Shown here in pieces: positions 42,513 to 51,647 of a stretch of DNA of 64,000 bases. The notes under the pieces were generated by a model. It saw only the letters and a program-made list of their open reading frames with translations. It ran no database searches and had not been told where the DNA came from. Source of the DNA: Hoylesella enoeca JCM 12259 (GTDB lineage Bacteria > Bacteroidota > Bacteroidia > Bacteroidales > Bacteroidaceae). Location of the stretch: NCBI RefSeq assembly GCF_000613405.1, contig NZ_BAIX01000008.1:21307-85306 (forward strand). Direction: 5' to 3'. The translations under genes and the position numbers were made by a program. Position 1 is the first letter of the stretch. Every line of letters begins with the position of its first letter.

Positions 42513-44876
42513 ATGAGTAATAAAAATATTTTTCACAACTTCCTATTGGTGCTAATTTTCTCATTCACATGGCAGAATATGTTAGCTCAAAAAATCGTTT
42601 ATGGGCAAATTACGGATGAGCAAACTCACCTGCCGTTAGATGGAGCTTCTATTATTTTAGAAAATACTAATATCGGAACAATTTCGAATCATGCAGGCGT
42701 GTTTAGAATGGAACTTCCTCCAAAAAGCAGTAAAAAGATTATTGTTCAATATGTAGGATATAATAGTCGTAACATAATACTCAATAAAAAATCATATGTC
42801 AAGGACAGCATTTGCTGTAATGTGGAATTACAGCCATTAAACAACATCTTATCTGATGTACTGGTGTTTGGAAAGAGTAAGGCTCAAAAGCACCGTGAAG
42901 TCCCGTCCGCAGTTACCATTATAGATGGTCAATCTCTTAAATACAAGACTGCGACATTAAACGAGATTCTTGACAATGCCGCAGGTATCAAAGTAGCTCA
43001 ACAAGGCGGACTGGGCAATGCTTCACGTATTATCGTACAAGGGATGGACGGTAAGCGCGTCGGTATTTTTGTCAATGGTATGCCTATGGGAAATTCCGAT
43101 GAATTTCAACTCAGCAGCATTCCTCTTGATATGGTAGATGAAGTGGAGATATACAAAGGCATCATCCCTGCATGGCTGGGAGGTGACGGATTAGGCGGTG
43201 CCGTGAACATCCGGCTGAAAGACTTCAACAAAAATCATTTGGAAATGGCATTTGAGGTAGCATCATACAATACCTATATCGGCAGTCTGCAACTGAAGCA
43301 ATATATTGGCAAGACCTCAACGGCTTTCCACGCCGGTGCCACGATGAACTATGCTAAAAACAATTATAGTTTTTCTTCTCCTTTTGAATTGGGGCGCATT
43401 ATCCATCGCGACCACGATGCGTACACGCATGGAGGTTTTAACGTGGGTGTGAGCAGCCAACAATTATGGTTCGACCGATTTGACATCACATTGAGTGCCG
43501 ACTACTATCGCAAAGAGATACAAGGAGGATTGATGAACGTGCAAAATAATATTCAGCATGCCTTTACGCGGACACGTTCTGCCAATGCGGCACTGAGTCT
43601 TGAGAAAAGTTTCTTAAACGGTAAACTCACCGCACAACTACATTCCATTGTTGGTCTTAGTCTCGTCAATCAAGTAGATACTTCACATTATTGTTACGAT
43701 TTCATAGGTAACAGATTCCCAAGCGGTTCAGGACGCGGAGAGATTGGCTCTGTTCCAAACGATTCACATGACAGGCATACTACCATTCGTGAATTACTCA
43801 ACCTGACTTATAAGATTGGTGGCAATCAACTTATCACATGGAACACCAATTACCGATATGGTCGGAAGATGCCAAAAGACGAACTTGCCGACCAATACTC
43901 GCGTCTGCCTACAAGCGGATACCCAAGTACGGTACACGCCATAGTATCCGGATTGTCTCATAAATTGAATCTAAACAGTGGTAAATTTACCAACGAAATA
44001 GGAGTAAAACTTTTTAGTCACCACTCGGAAGTCCTTCCGTTTGCCGAAGCAATCATGTTGCAAGACAAGCTTAAAACATCGACCAACCACAGCACAATGA
44101 TTGGCTGGAGCGAGGCAATGGCATTTCATCTTCTCCCCAATAATGCACTGACACTGAAAGCCTCAGTGCAATCAACCGTGAGAATGCCCATAGCCGATGA
44201 GCTGTTTGGTGACGGAGTATTGCTCCTCCCTTCAGAGAAACTTCGTCCGGAGCGTAGTTTTAACGTCAATGCAGGTGCAATATGGCTTAGTGATGCCAAC
44301 TCTTATCCGCAGGTGCGAATCGGGGTGAATGCATTCTACATGAGTGCAAAAGACATGATTAAACTGATGTATAGCTCCATGAACATGGCTTATGACAATA
44401 TCGGCAAGGTTCGGGTGATGGGGCTGGATATGGAAATCGACAGCAAGCTGAACCGCTGGCTGGACATACAGGGAAATATCACATGGCAAGATGCCCGCGA
44501 CATGAGAAAGGATGCCGTAGGCGGCGGAGAAAATTTTCACTACCGCTACCGAATCCCCAATATGCCTTATCTGTTTGGCAACGTCGGATTACGCCTGCAC
44601 AAAGATGGTTTGCTGGGCAAGACTTCTTCTTCAGCCTTTTCCTCTACGTTCGGATTTACCAAAGAATTCAGCTACAACTGGGAAGCAAGCAATAACAATA
44701 CAATGCTTATACCGGCAAGATACAGTTGGGACGTTGCCGTTCACCATTCTTTCAACAAACATTGCCAGCTTAGCTTTGAGATACGGAACCTACTCAACCG
44801 TGAAAACTGGGCAGAATTTCGCTATCCGATGGAAAGGCGCACATTTCACTTGAAGATAAAATATATTATTAACTAA
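42513..44876 (+). CDS. TonB-dependent receptor, XusA-like (siderophore uptake candidate)
   Basis: The 787-residue protein has a signal peptide (NIFHNFLLVLIFSFTWQNMLAQ). A carboxypeptidase-regulatory-like beta domain follows (IVYGQITDEQTHLPLDGASIILENTNIGTISNHAGVFRM), then a plug (VLVFGKSKAQKHREVPSAVTIIDGQSL, NASRIIVQGMDGKRVGIFVNGMPMG, LGGAVNIRLKDF) and a beta-barrel. The barrel ends FRYPMERRTFHLKIKYIIN. The next gene encodes a DUF4374 lipoprotein, the combination seen in XusA-XusB of Bacteroides thetaiotaomicron, which takes up enterobactin-type xenosiderophores. The specific ligand is inferred only. A leader with a strong terminator precedes it. Confidence 0.85.
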   Translation: MSNKNIFHNFLLVLIFSFTWQNMLAQKIVYGQITDEQTHLPLDGASIILENTNIGTISNHAGVFRMELPPKSSKKIIVQYVGYNSRNIILNKKSYVKDSICCNVELQPLNNILSDVLVFGKSKAQKHREVPSAVTIIDGQSLKYKTATLNEILDNAAGIKVAQQGGLGNASRIIVQGMDGKRVGIFVNGMPMGNSDEFQLSSIPLDMVDEVEIYKGIIPAWLGGDGLGGAVNIRLKDFNKNHLEMAFEVASYNTYIGSLQLKQYIGKTSTAFHAGATMNYAKNNYSFSSPFELGRIIHRDHDAYTHGGFNVGVSSQQLWFDRFDITLSADYYRKEIQGGLMNVQNNIQHAFTRTRSANAALSLEKSFLNGKLTAQLHSIVGLSLVNQVDTSHYCYDFIGNRFPSGSGRGEIGSVPNDSHDRHTTIRELLNLTYKIGGNQLITWNTNYRYGRKMPKDELADQYSRLPTSGYPSTVHAIVSGLSHKLNLNSGKFTNEIGVKLFSHHSEVLPFAEAIMLQDKLKTSTNHSTMIGWSEAMAFHLLPNNALTLKASVQSTVRMPIADELFGDGVLLLPSEKLRPERSFNVNAGAIWLSDANSYPQVRIGVNAFYMSAKDMIKLMYSSMNMAYDNIGKVRVMGLDMEIDSKLNRWLDIQGNITWQDARDMRKDAVGGGENFHYRYRIPNMPYLFGNVGLRLHKDGLLGKTSSSAFSSTFGFTKEFSYNWEASNNNTMLIPARYSWDVAVHHSFNKHCQLSFEIRNLLNRENWAEFRYPMERRTFHLKIKYIIN

Positions 44877-44897
44877 ATATAAACATAAGTAAAAAGC

Positions 44898-46136
44898 ATG
44901 AAAGCAAAAAAAATCTTTTGGGTACTGCCTTGTCTTACCCTGCTGTTTGCAACAACAGTGTCATCTTGTTCAGAAAACAATGACGACCATCCACAGTCTG
45001 AAAAGAAGCATCATTTCCTAATGTCTGCACAATCAGACAACAGCTTCTTCATCACCAGCTTCGAGAATTTCAACGAGGGTACGTCCGTGTCTTACGACAA
45101 GGCCATAACGCTTCCCACAGGACACCTCTTCATGGAGAAACTTGGAAAGTATGTTTATCTTCAGTCCGGCTCGATGTATGGTTATGGTGGCGAGCAAACT
45201 CTCCACAAATACGAAGTAAACGCAAATGGACAACTGTCTTCTCATCCTGTGGGTTCACTTTCCTTCCCGGGTTCACCCAATGTGGTTGAAATCATATTTG
45301 CGAATGATACCAAAGCTTATGCAGTCACATGTGCAAGCCGCGGACAACTTATCGTGTTCAATCCGAGCACAATGAGCGTAACGAAGGAAATAGACCTGTC
45401 TCCCTATGCAGAGGGTGATAAAGATCCGGACGGAGGCAATGGCATTGTGCGTGACGGCAAGCTGTTCCTCCCTCTCAACCAAGCAAAGTCTATGAAGGAA
45501 ATTCTTGCGACGCCTGCTCAAGTAGCTGTCATTGACGTAGCTACCGATAAGGTAGAAAAGGTTATAAAGGATGACCGTGCAACGAGCCTCGGTATGGTCG
45601 GACATACATCGCCTGTTATGGATGAAGCCGGTAACATCTATTTCAACACGGGACCTCGTGCGGCAATGATGTGTCAGTTTATGCCCGGCAAGGGGTACAA
45701 AGACGGACTGCTGCGCATCAAGAAGGGAGAAACGGATTTTGACAAGGACTTCTATATGAGCCTGCAAACAACCGAAGGCGCGGAAGTTGGCTCCTACGGT
45801 ATGTACATGACCTATGGCGGCAATGGAAAAATCTACACGTTCCTCTATAAACCTTCACTCGTAAAGGATCCCAACGATCAGACTTATATCGTCAACAAAT
45901 GTTATGTCCCTTACGAGATTGACGTAAACAAGAAAACAGGTCGTATACTTCCTCTTCCAGCGTCATGCGGCTGGGCTGCCAATGCCATCATCAAGGTGGA
46001 AAGCTCCATTTATTTCGGTGAACATACCGACAACGGCATAGGATTCTATCGTTACGATATGGCAACAGGGAAGGGTTCCACGCAACCAAGCGTGAAGACG
46101 CCAAGTGGTGCCTATAAAGTGATTTCACTCGACTAA
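44898..46136 (+). CDS. DUF4374 lipoprotein, XusB-like siderophore-binding protein
   Basis: The 412-residue protein has a lipobox (TTVSSC, Cys near residue 24). Repeated beta-propeller-like blades follow, such as GHLFMEKLGKYVYLQSGSMYGYGGEQTLHKYEV, SRGQLIVFNPSTMSVTKEIDL, and NKCYVPYEIDVNKKTGRILPLP. This matches the DUF4374 family, of which XusB is the characterised member: a secreted surface lipoprotein that binds ferric enterobactin and passes it to XusA. It follows the receptor by 21 bp. No XusC-like PepSY gene follows here, but one lies in the nested element. Confidence 0.85.
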   Translation: MKAKKIFWVLPCLTLLFATTVSSCSENNDDHPQSEKKHHFLMSAQSDNSFFITSFENFNEGTSVSYDKAITLPTGHLFMEKLGKYVYLQSGSMYGYGGEQTLHKYEVNANGQLSSHPVGSLSFPGSPNVVEIIFANDTKAYAVTCASRGQLIVFNPSTMSVTKEIDLSPYAEGDKDPDGGNGIVRDGKLFLPLNQAKSMKEILATPAQVAVIDVATDKVEKVIKDDRATSLGMVGHTSPVMDEAGNIYFNTGPRAAMMCQFMPGKGYKDGLLRIKKGETDFDKDFYMSLQTTEGAEVGSYGMYMTYGGNGKIYTFLYKPSLVKDPNDQTYIVNKCYVPYEIDVNKKTGRILPLPASCGWAANAIIKVESSIYFGEHTDNGIGFYRYDMATGKGSTQPSVKTPSGAYKVISLD

Positions 46137-46188
46137 ACGAGTTGAGGGTGTATCAAAAAAGTTGGCACATTCTCTTAAATGAAAGAAT

Positions 46189-46254
46189 AAGCGCTGTCCC
46201 ACACCGGGACAATGCTTCTCGAAAAGAAAAAGCGCTGTCCCGCTTTGAACAGCA
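46189..46254 (+). terminator. Two hairpins with a duplicated 12-bp sequence downstream of the DUF4374 gene
   Basis: AAGCGCTGTCCC occurs at 46189-46200 and again at 46230-46241. The first forms GTCCC/GGGAC (46196-46200 with 46206-46210) and the second GCTGT/ACAGC (46234-46238 with 46250-46254). T-runs are absent, so terminator function is uncertain. Confidence 0.35.
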
Positions 46255-46318
46255 CTTCATTAGGAAACCTGCCGGATTCGTCCGGTAATTAAACATTCAA
46301 AATTAAAAACATATAAGG

Positions 46319-46708
46319 ATGAAAAAGAATCTTAAAATTTCAATTCTATGGGTTGCCATAGTCGCAGGCATGTCCGCGCATTCTCTGACTGACATGATAC
46401 CTCTTTTCTGGAATGCCAACATTGCCGTTTATAACGATGGTGTAGCACCGATGTCAATGCTCGTATTGATGGCCGTTGTTTCACTCACGATACCAATGAC
46501 AGGATTGCTCCTTTCGCTCTATGCCCGCAAGCGCTGGCATAAGACGGTACATCTCTGTCTCGCCGCCTTCACAGCCCTGTTCTGTACGGTACATAGCACG
46601 GAACTGATATTCAGCTTTGAGCTTCCGCAGCTCTTTATCCATCCTATGCTGGTCATAGTGAGCATTGCGCTCGCTTATGAAGCGTGGAAATGGAATAATA
46701 AAGAATAA
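46319..46708 (+). CDS. Small integral membrane protein (DUF4405-like)
   Basis: The 129-residue protein has four hydrophobic segments: ISILWVAIVAGMSAHS, MSMLVLMAVVSLTIPMTGLLLSL, TVHLCLAAFTALFCTVHSTELIF and LFIHPMLVIVSIALAYEAW. Conserved His residues in the helices (near 21, 63 and 76) hint at heme or metal binding, as in DUF4405 and cytochrome b-like membrane proteins, but the family call is tentative. It is in line with the receptor and DUF4374 genes, with about 180 bp between, so it may act in iron release at the inner membrane. Confidence 0.68.
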   Translation: MKKNLKISILWVAIVAGMSAHSLTDMIPLFWNANIAVYNDGVAPMSMLVLMAVVSLTIPMTGLLLSLYARKRWHKTVHLCLAAFTALFCTVHSTELIFSFELPQLFIHPMLVIVSIALAYEAWKWNNKE

Positions 46709-46735
46709 ATCATTCCGAACGTTCATTCTACAAAT

Positions 46736-46773
46736 AAAAAACGCATTATATCAAAATGATAAGTGCGTTTTTT
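46736..46773. terminator. Bidirectional-looking intrinsic terminator
   Basis: AAAAAACGCA at 46736-46745 pairs with the T-rich arm ending near 46773, with an inner TTAT/GATAA stem. A-run and T-run flanks would stop transcripts in both directions. It lies after the small membrane protein gene. Confidence 0.75.
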
Positions 46774-46785
46774 AACCTGTCAGAT

Positions 46786-46798
46786 TGAACGGCGTTCA
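46786..46798. promoter_or_regulatory. Palindrome, candidate TetR-family operator
   Basis: TGAACGGCGTTCA is a perfect 13-bp palindrome 34 bp before the outer-membrane protein gene. A related palindrome GAACGTTC is at 46717-46724. The TetR-type regulator gene lies two genes downstream (47492), so these may be its binding sites. Confidence 0.45.
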
Positions 46799-46831
46799 CT
46801 TTTCTTATAGCTATCAATAAACTTTTTGATA

Positions 46832-47427
46832 ATGAAAAAACAGCTATTTATATTTATCCTATCACTCGTTCCACTCATCGGCCGGACGCAAGAGCAACAC
46901 ACTTCGGCTTTTCAAGAAGACGATCATGAAGAGGGATTGTTCATAGGCGGTGCCGTTACTTATTGGAACAACACGAAAACCAAAGCCACCACTTTGCAGT
47001 TCTGCCCGAGATAGGCTGGCACTTCAATGAAACGTGGGCCGCGGGCATCATGTTGGGTTATGCCTTCAACTCCGAGCGTGGCGATAATGAGCGCGAAAAG
47101 ACACACACCCTTAAAATTTCGCCTTTCGCGCGCTACTATTATCTTCACAAAGGCCCGTTCAACCTCTACTTAGACGGTGGCATCGGCTACAACTACATCT
47201 CTCCAACCGATCCGAACAAAACAGATAAGCACCACGGCTTCGAGATAGGACTGCGTCCGGGCGCATGCGTGGACCTGACAAAAGGACTGTGCCTCTGTAT
47301 GCGCATGGGGTTTGCGGGCTATCGGAAAAACTATTTCACAGGTGAGGAGCGGGAAATCGGCAATGACGGCTTTGGGATCCACTTTGCTCCGGAGGAAGTG
47401 ATGATCGGTCTGGAACTGGAGTTCTGA
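46832..47427 (+). pseudogene. Outer-membrane beta-barrel protein (one frameshift)
   Basis: The first frame encodes a signal peptide (MKKQLFIFILSLVPLIGRTQ) and the first strands (EEGLFIGGAVTYWNNTKTKATT). The second (from about 47000) continues FAVLPEIGWHFNETWAAGIMLGYAFNSERG with further strands and ends EVMIGLELEF, a C-terminal Phe suited to BAM insertion. Restored length is about 198 residues, a small OmpW/OmpX-like or porin-family barrel. Loss of one T from TTTT at about 47000 would explain the break. ATG at 46832 is preferred to a TTG at 46826. It heads a run with tetR and the transporters. Confidence 0.72.
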
Positions 47428-47491
47428 AGATACCGTATTCTCACCGATTACCCATGCGATATGAATGAATTATATTCCCTTTCCTTAAAAT

Positions 47492-48111
47492 TTGACTATG
47501 CAGACATTGAAGACAGACATAAAGCAACGCATATTGCAAGTTGCCCATAGAGAGTTTATCAAAAATGGTGTGCAGCGTACGTGCATTAGAAACGTGGCGC
47601 GTAAGGCTGGCGTGACTGTGGGAAACCTGTATCATTATTTTGACAGTAAGGATACACTGTTTTGTGCGGTATTGCAACCATTGCTGACCGCGCTTGACCG
47701 CTATATCCTCTCGCATAATGATGAGGAATTTCTCTCGCTCGACGTGTTCGATTTGCGGCAACAGCAAATCAATCACATCATGGCGATGCTCACTCTTGTC
47801 AAGCAGTTCCGCCCCGAACTGCGCCTGTTGCTGTTCAATGCCGAGGGAACTTCGTTGGAGGGGTATAAAAACAAAATCATTGATCACCAAATGAAGGTCG
47901 GCATGGAATACCTCCGACTGATGAAAGAACGATACCCACACATCAACACCAACATCTCTCCATTTCTGATTCATCTCACCAGTTCGGCTTGGACGACTCT
48001 CTCTGCGAATTGGTGGAACACGAGGAATATAGTGAGGAGGAAGTCAAACAAGCACTCATGCAGTACATCACCTTTGGAACGGCAGGTTGGAAAGAGCTGA
48101 TGAAACCATAG
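47492..48111 (+). pseudogene. TetR-family transcriptional regulator (frameshift near the 3' end)
   Basis: The N-terminal domain is a classical TetR helix-turn-helix: IKQRILQVAHREFIKNGVQRTCIRNVARKAGVTVGNLYHYFDSKDTLFCAVL (residues about 9-60). The ligand domain continues to LIHLTSSAW near 47990. After that the conserved frame shifts to DDSLCELVEHEEYSEEEVKQALMQYITFGTAGWKELMKP, ending at 48111. The uncorrected frame ends at 48100. A GGG shortened to GG can account for this. It probably represses the adjacent transporter genes. Confidence 0.8.
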
Positions 48112-48138
48112 GATAACATTCAAAAAAACAATCATGAT

Positions 48139-49893
48139 ATGTTCAAAACACTCAAACGATTAGGAGCTTACATGGGAGGGCGCAAGTGGTTGCTGCCCTG
48201 CTCCGTCGGGCTGTCGGCAGTCAACGGACTGCTCTCGCTCGTCCCGTTCGTTCTTTTGTGGCTTGTGGTGCGCACGCTGCTCACCGCGGAGGGCAGTCTC
48301 GCCGATGCACCCGTATGGGACTATGCCCTTGCCGCCTTCATCGTGTCGGTGGCAAACGTGCTGCTCTACTTTGCTGCACTCATGTTCTCGCATCTTGCTG
48401 CGTTCCGCATCGAAACCAACATGCGTCGCAAGGCAATGCAGCGACTCATGCGCGTGCCACTTGGATTCTTCGACACGCAGAACACGGGACGTATGCGCAA
48501 AATCATTGACGAGGACTCAGCGCAGACCCACACCTTCGTGGCGCACATCCTGCCCGATGTGGCGGGGAGCATCGTTGCCCCCGTTGGCGTCATGGTGCTA
48601 CTGCTGACGGTCGATTGGCAATTGGGCTTGGCAGCCATGCTGCCAATCATCTGTGCCTTCGGCATCATGGGCTATATGATGAATCCCAAGAACAACGATT
48701 TCCAGCGGATGTATCTCGATGCACAGGAGAAGATGAGCGGCGAGGCGGTGGAGTATGTCCGTGGCATTCCGGTAGTAAAGGTTTTCCAGCAGACGGTCTT
48801 CTCGTTCAAGCGGTTCCACGACAGCATCATCCGCTATCGCGACCTTGTCATCCAGTACACGCTGATGTGGCGGTCGCCTATGTCGGCCTATACCGTTGCC
48901 ATCAACGCCTTTGCCTTCGTCCTCGTACCGGTAGGTATCATCCTGATTGGGCATGGGGGAAGCGTGGCGATCATCGTGGCCGACCTCATTCTCTTTATCG
49001 TCATCACACCGGTCATCGCAACCAATGTGATGAAGATGATGTATCTCAGTCAGAATCTATTCCTTGCCAATGAGGCGGTGGACAGATTGGAGAAACTCAC
49101 CGATACTGCTCCGCTGCCCGAGAGCGGCACGCCCCGGATGCCACAAGCCTGCGACATTTGTTTTGAGGAAGTCTCGTTCAGATACGACGGCGCGGAAAAG
49201 GATGCCGTCAGCCACCTCAGCCTCACCATTCCCGAGGGGCAGACGGTGGCACTCGTTGGGTCTTCGGGCAGCGGAAAGACAACCATAGCACGGCTCATTC
49301 CCCGCTTTTGGGATGTGTGTGAGGGAAGTGTGAGCATCGGCGGAGTGGATGTCCGGCAGATGGATAAGTCGCAACTGATGCGCAGCGTGTCGTTTGTATT
49401 CCAAAATACCCGCCTGTTCAAGACCTCGCTCTTGGAGAACCTACGCTATGGTAATCCCGAAGCAACGGCAGAACAGATAGACCGGGCGATAGACCTCTCG
49501 CAAAGCCGTGAAATCATCGACCGACTGCCCCAAGGTTTGGATACGGTCATTGGAGCGGAGGGCACTTACCTCTCCGGTGGTGAACAGCAACGCATCGTCC
49601 TTGCGCGTGCCATTCTGAAAGATGCACCCATCGTGGTGCTTGATGAGGCTACCGCCTTTGCCGACCCTGAGAACGAGCATCTTATCCGAAAGGCTCTGGC
49701 ACACCTCACTCACAGCAAGACCGTCCTCATGATAGCTCACCGACTGACCACCGTGCAGAATGCCGACAGCATCGTGGTGGTGGACAATGGGCAGATAGCC
49801 GAACAAGGAACGCACGAGGAACTGATGACCCTGCAGGGACGCTATCACACGATGTGGAACGAATATCAGAAAGCAGTGGCATGGAAACTATAA
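48139..49893 (+). CDS. ABC transporter half-protein (membrane domain plus ATPase), first of a pair
   Basis: The 584-residue protein has a six-helix type-1 exporter-fold domain in the first 310 residues (WLLPCSVGLSAVNGLLSLVPFVLLWLVV, VAPVGVMVLLLTVDW, IIVADLILFIVITPVI). The ATPase has Walker A VGSSGSGKTTIARLIPRF, signature LSGGEQQRIVLARAIL and Walker B PIVVLDEATAFADPENEHL. It likely forms a heterodimer with the next protein. YbtPQ and IrtAB, siderophore importers with exporter folds, are built the same way, and the nearby xenosiderophore genes make this role plausible, though drug or peptide export is also possible. Confidence 0.83.
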   Translation: MFKTLKRLGAYMGGRKWLLPCSVGLSAVNGLLSLVPFVLLWLVVRTLLTAEGSLADAPVWDYALAAFIVSVANVLLYFAALMFSHLAAFRIETNMRRKAMQRLMRVPLGFFDTQNTGRMRKIIDEDSAQTHTFVAHILPDVAGSIVAPVGVMVLLLTVDWQLGLAAMLPIICAFGIMGYMMNPKNNDFQRMYLDAQEKMSGEAVEYVRGIPVVKVFQQTVFSFKRFHDSIIRYRDLVIQYTLMWRSPMSAYTVAINAFAFVLVPVGIILIGHGGSVAIIVADLILFIVITPVIATNVMKMMYLSQNLFLANEAVDRLEKLTDTAPLPESGTPRMPQACDICFEEVSFRYDGAEKDAVSHLSLTIPEGQTVALVGSSGSGKTTIARLIPRFWDVCEGSVSIGGVDVRQMDKSQLMRSVSFVFQNTRLFKTSLLENLRYGNPEATAEQIDRAIDLSQSREIIDRLPQGLDTVIGAEGTYLSGGEQQRIVLARAILKDAPIVVLDEATAFADPENEHLIRKALAHLTHSKTVLMIAHRLTTVQNADSIVVVDNGQIAEQGTHEELMTLQGRYHTMWNEYQKAVAWKL

Positions 49894-49914
49894 CCAATCA
49901 AAGGAGACACCAAG

Positions 49915-50892
49915 ATGATTAGATATTTTCAAAACCGTTTCACCCTTTCGGACAAAGGGGCAAAGGACTTGCGCAGAGGTATCGTCTTCTCAACGCTACT
50001 CAACCTTGCGCTGATGTTGCCACCCACTTACCTCTTCCTCTTCCTCATGGAATACTTGGAAGTTGGCACCGACCAACACACATTGTGGTTTTATATATTG
50101 TTGGCAGTGGTGTTGATGGGCATGATGTTCTTCATCGCCCGGTGGCAGTATGACAGCACCTATACCACCATCTATAACGAGAGTGCGCAACGCCGCATCA
50201 GTTTGGCAGAGAAACTGCGCCGTCTGCCGTTAGCATTCTTCGGCGAGCGTAACCTTTCCGACCTGACTTCTACCATTATGGAAGACTGCACCTCATTGGA
50301 GCAAATATTTTCTCATGCAGTACCCCAATTGTTCGCATCGGTGCTGAGCATGTTCATCATAGCCGTAAGCCTGTTCTTCTACGACTGGCGACTGGCTGTC
50401 GCCCTCTTTTGGGTGGTGCCGATGGCTCTGGCAACTTTGCTCTTGGCAAGACATCAGCTGGACAAAGCATTTGTACACCTATATCATGTGAAACGTGGGG
50501 TTACCGAGCAAGTACAGGAAGGATTGGAATGTGTACAGGAAATCAAATCGTATTGCGGAGAAAAGGCTTATAACCAAAGTTTTGATAAGAGGTTGAAAGA
50601 TTATGAAAAAGAATTGGTCAACCATGAACTTGTAGCAGGTGTTTTTGTTAATCTTTCTGCTATGATATTAAAATTGGGTATGCCTACTGTCATTATCACT
50701 GGCGCATGGTTGTTGCAAAGAGGCGAGGTGTCAATCTTTATTTATCTGGCATTTCTCCTTGTTTCGGCAATGGTCTATAATCCTATTCAGGACGTGTGCA
50801 ACAACCTCGCCATCCTTGCTTTCCTCGATGTGCGCATCAATCGCATGAAGGAAATGGAGCGATGCCGGAGCAGGAGGGAAGCAAGGAGGTAA
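49915..50892 (+). CDS. ABC transporter half-protein, membrane part (second of the pair, frameshifted)
   Basis: The fragment (325 aa) is a six-helix ABC membrane domain: GIVFSTLLNLALMLPPTYLFLFLMEYLE, LWFYILLAVVLMGMMFFIARW, LFASVLSMFIIAVSLFFYDW, and LGMPTVIITGAWLLQRGEVSIFIYLAFLLVSAMVY. After NNLAILAFLDVRINRMKEME the frame changes, and the ATPase continues from 50862. A GAA shortened to GA at 50855-50860 would explain it. It lies 21 bp after the first half-transporter. Confidence 0.78.
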   Translation: MIRYFQNRFTLSDKGAKDLRRGIVFSTLLNLALMLPPTYLFLFLMEYLEVGTDQHTLWFYILLAVVLMGMMFFIARWQYDSTYTTIYNESAQRRISLAEKLRRLPLAFFGERNLSDLTSTIMEDCTSLEQIFSHAVPQLFASVLSMFIIAVSLFFYDWRLAVALFWVVPMALATLLLARHQLDKAFVHLYHVKRGVTEQVQEGLECVQEIKSYCGEKAYNQSFDKRLKDYEKELVNHELVAGVFVNLSAMILKLGMPTVIITGAWLLQRGEVSIFIYLAFLLVSAMVYNPIQDVCNNLAILAFLDVRINRMKEMERCRSRREARR

Positions 50893-51641
50893 AAATGGAT
50901 AATTACGACATCGAGTTCCGCAACGTGAGCTTTGCCTACGAAACCGAAAAGCAAGTATTGCACAATGTTTCCTTTACAGCAAAGCAGGGAGAAGTAACGG
51001 CACTTGTCGGTCCGTCGGGAGGAGGAAAGAGCACTACTGCCAAACTTGCCGCACGCTTCTGGGACATTGACGGTGGAAAGATTCTATTAGGCGGAAACGA
51101 CATCGCTCACATCGACCCCGAGACGCTGCTTCGCAACTATGCCGTGGTGTTTCAGGACGTGTTGCTTTTCAATGCTTCCGTTTCCGACAATATTCGCATC
51201 GGTAAGCGTGATGCCACCGACGAGGAAGTGCGGCGTGTGGCACAACTGGCACAGTGCGACGACTTCATCAGCCGTATGCCGCAGGGATACGACACCGTTA
51301 TCGGCGAGAACGGCGAAACCCTTTCAGGTGGCGAGCGACAGCGTATCTCCATTGCCCGTGCGCTTCTGAAAGACGCTCCCGTCATTCTCTTGGACGAAGC
51401 CACCGCCAGCCTTGATGCCGAGAACGAGACAAAGATTCAGGCGGGCATCTCCGAACTGGTGCAGGGTAAGACCGTCATCATTATCGCTCACCGCATGCGC
51501 ACCGTCCGCAATGCCAACCACATCGTGGTGCTCGGTGGCGGAACGGTTATCGAGCAGGGCACGCCCGAAGACCTCATGGCTAAAGGTGGAGAATTTGCAC
51601 GGATGGTAAAACTGCAACAGGAAAACAATAATGAAAAATAA
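50862..51641 (+). CDS. ABC transporter half-protein, ATPase part (second of the pair, frameshifted)
   Basis: The fragment (259 aa, MPEQEGSKEVKMDNYDIEFRNVSFAYE...) is a complete ABC ATPase. It has Walker A LVGPSGGGKSTTAKLAARF, signature LSGGERQRISIARALLKDAP, Walker B VILLDEATASLDAENETK, and the H-loop IIIAHRMRTVRNANHIV. It should be fused to the membrane domain encoded at 49915-50892. Should the frameshift be real, this ATPase could still be made from the ATG at 50862 or 50895, but would lack its membrane partner domain. Confidence 0.78.
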   Translation: MPEQEGSKEVKMDNYDIEFRNVSFAYETEKQVLHNVSFTAKQGEVTALVGPSGGGKSTTAKLAARFWDIDGGKILLGGNDIAHIDPETLLRNYAVVFQDVLLFNASVSDNIRIGKRDATDEEVRRVAQLAQCDDFISRMPQGYDTVIGENGETLSGGERQRISIARALLKDAPVILLDEATASLDAENETKIQAGISELVQGKTVIIIAHRMRTVRNANHIVVLGGGTVIEQGTPEDLMAKGGEFARMVKLQQENNNEK

Positions 51642-51647
51642 ATAGCA

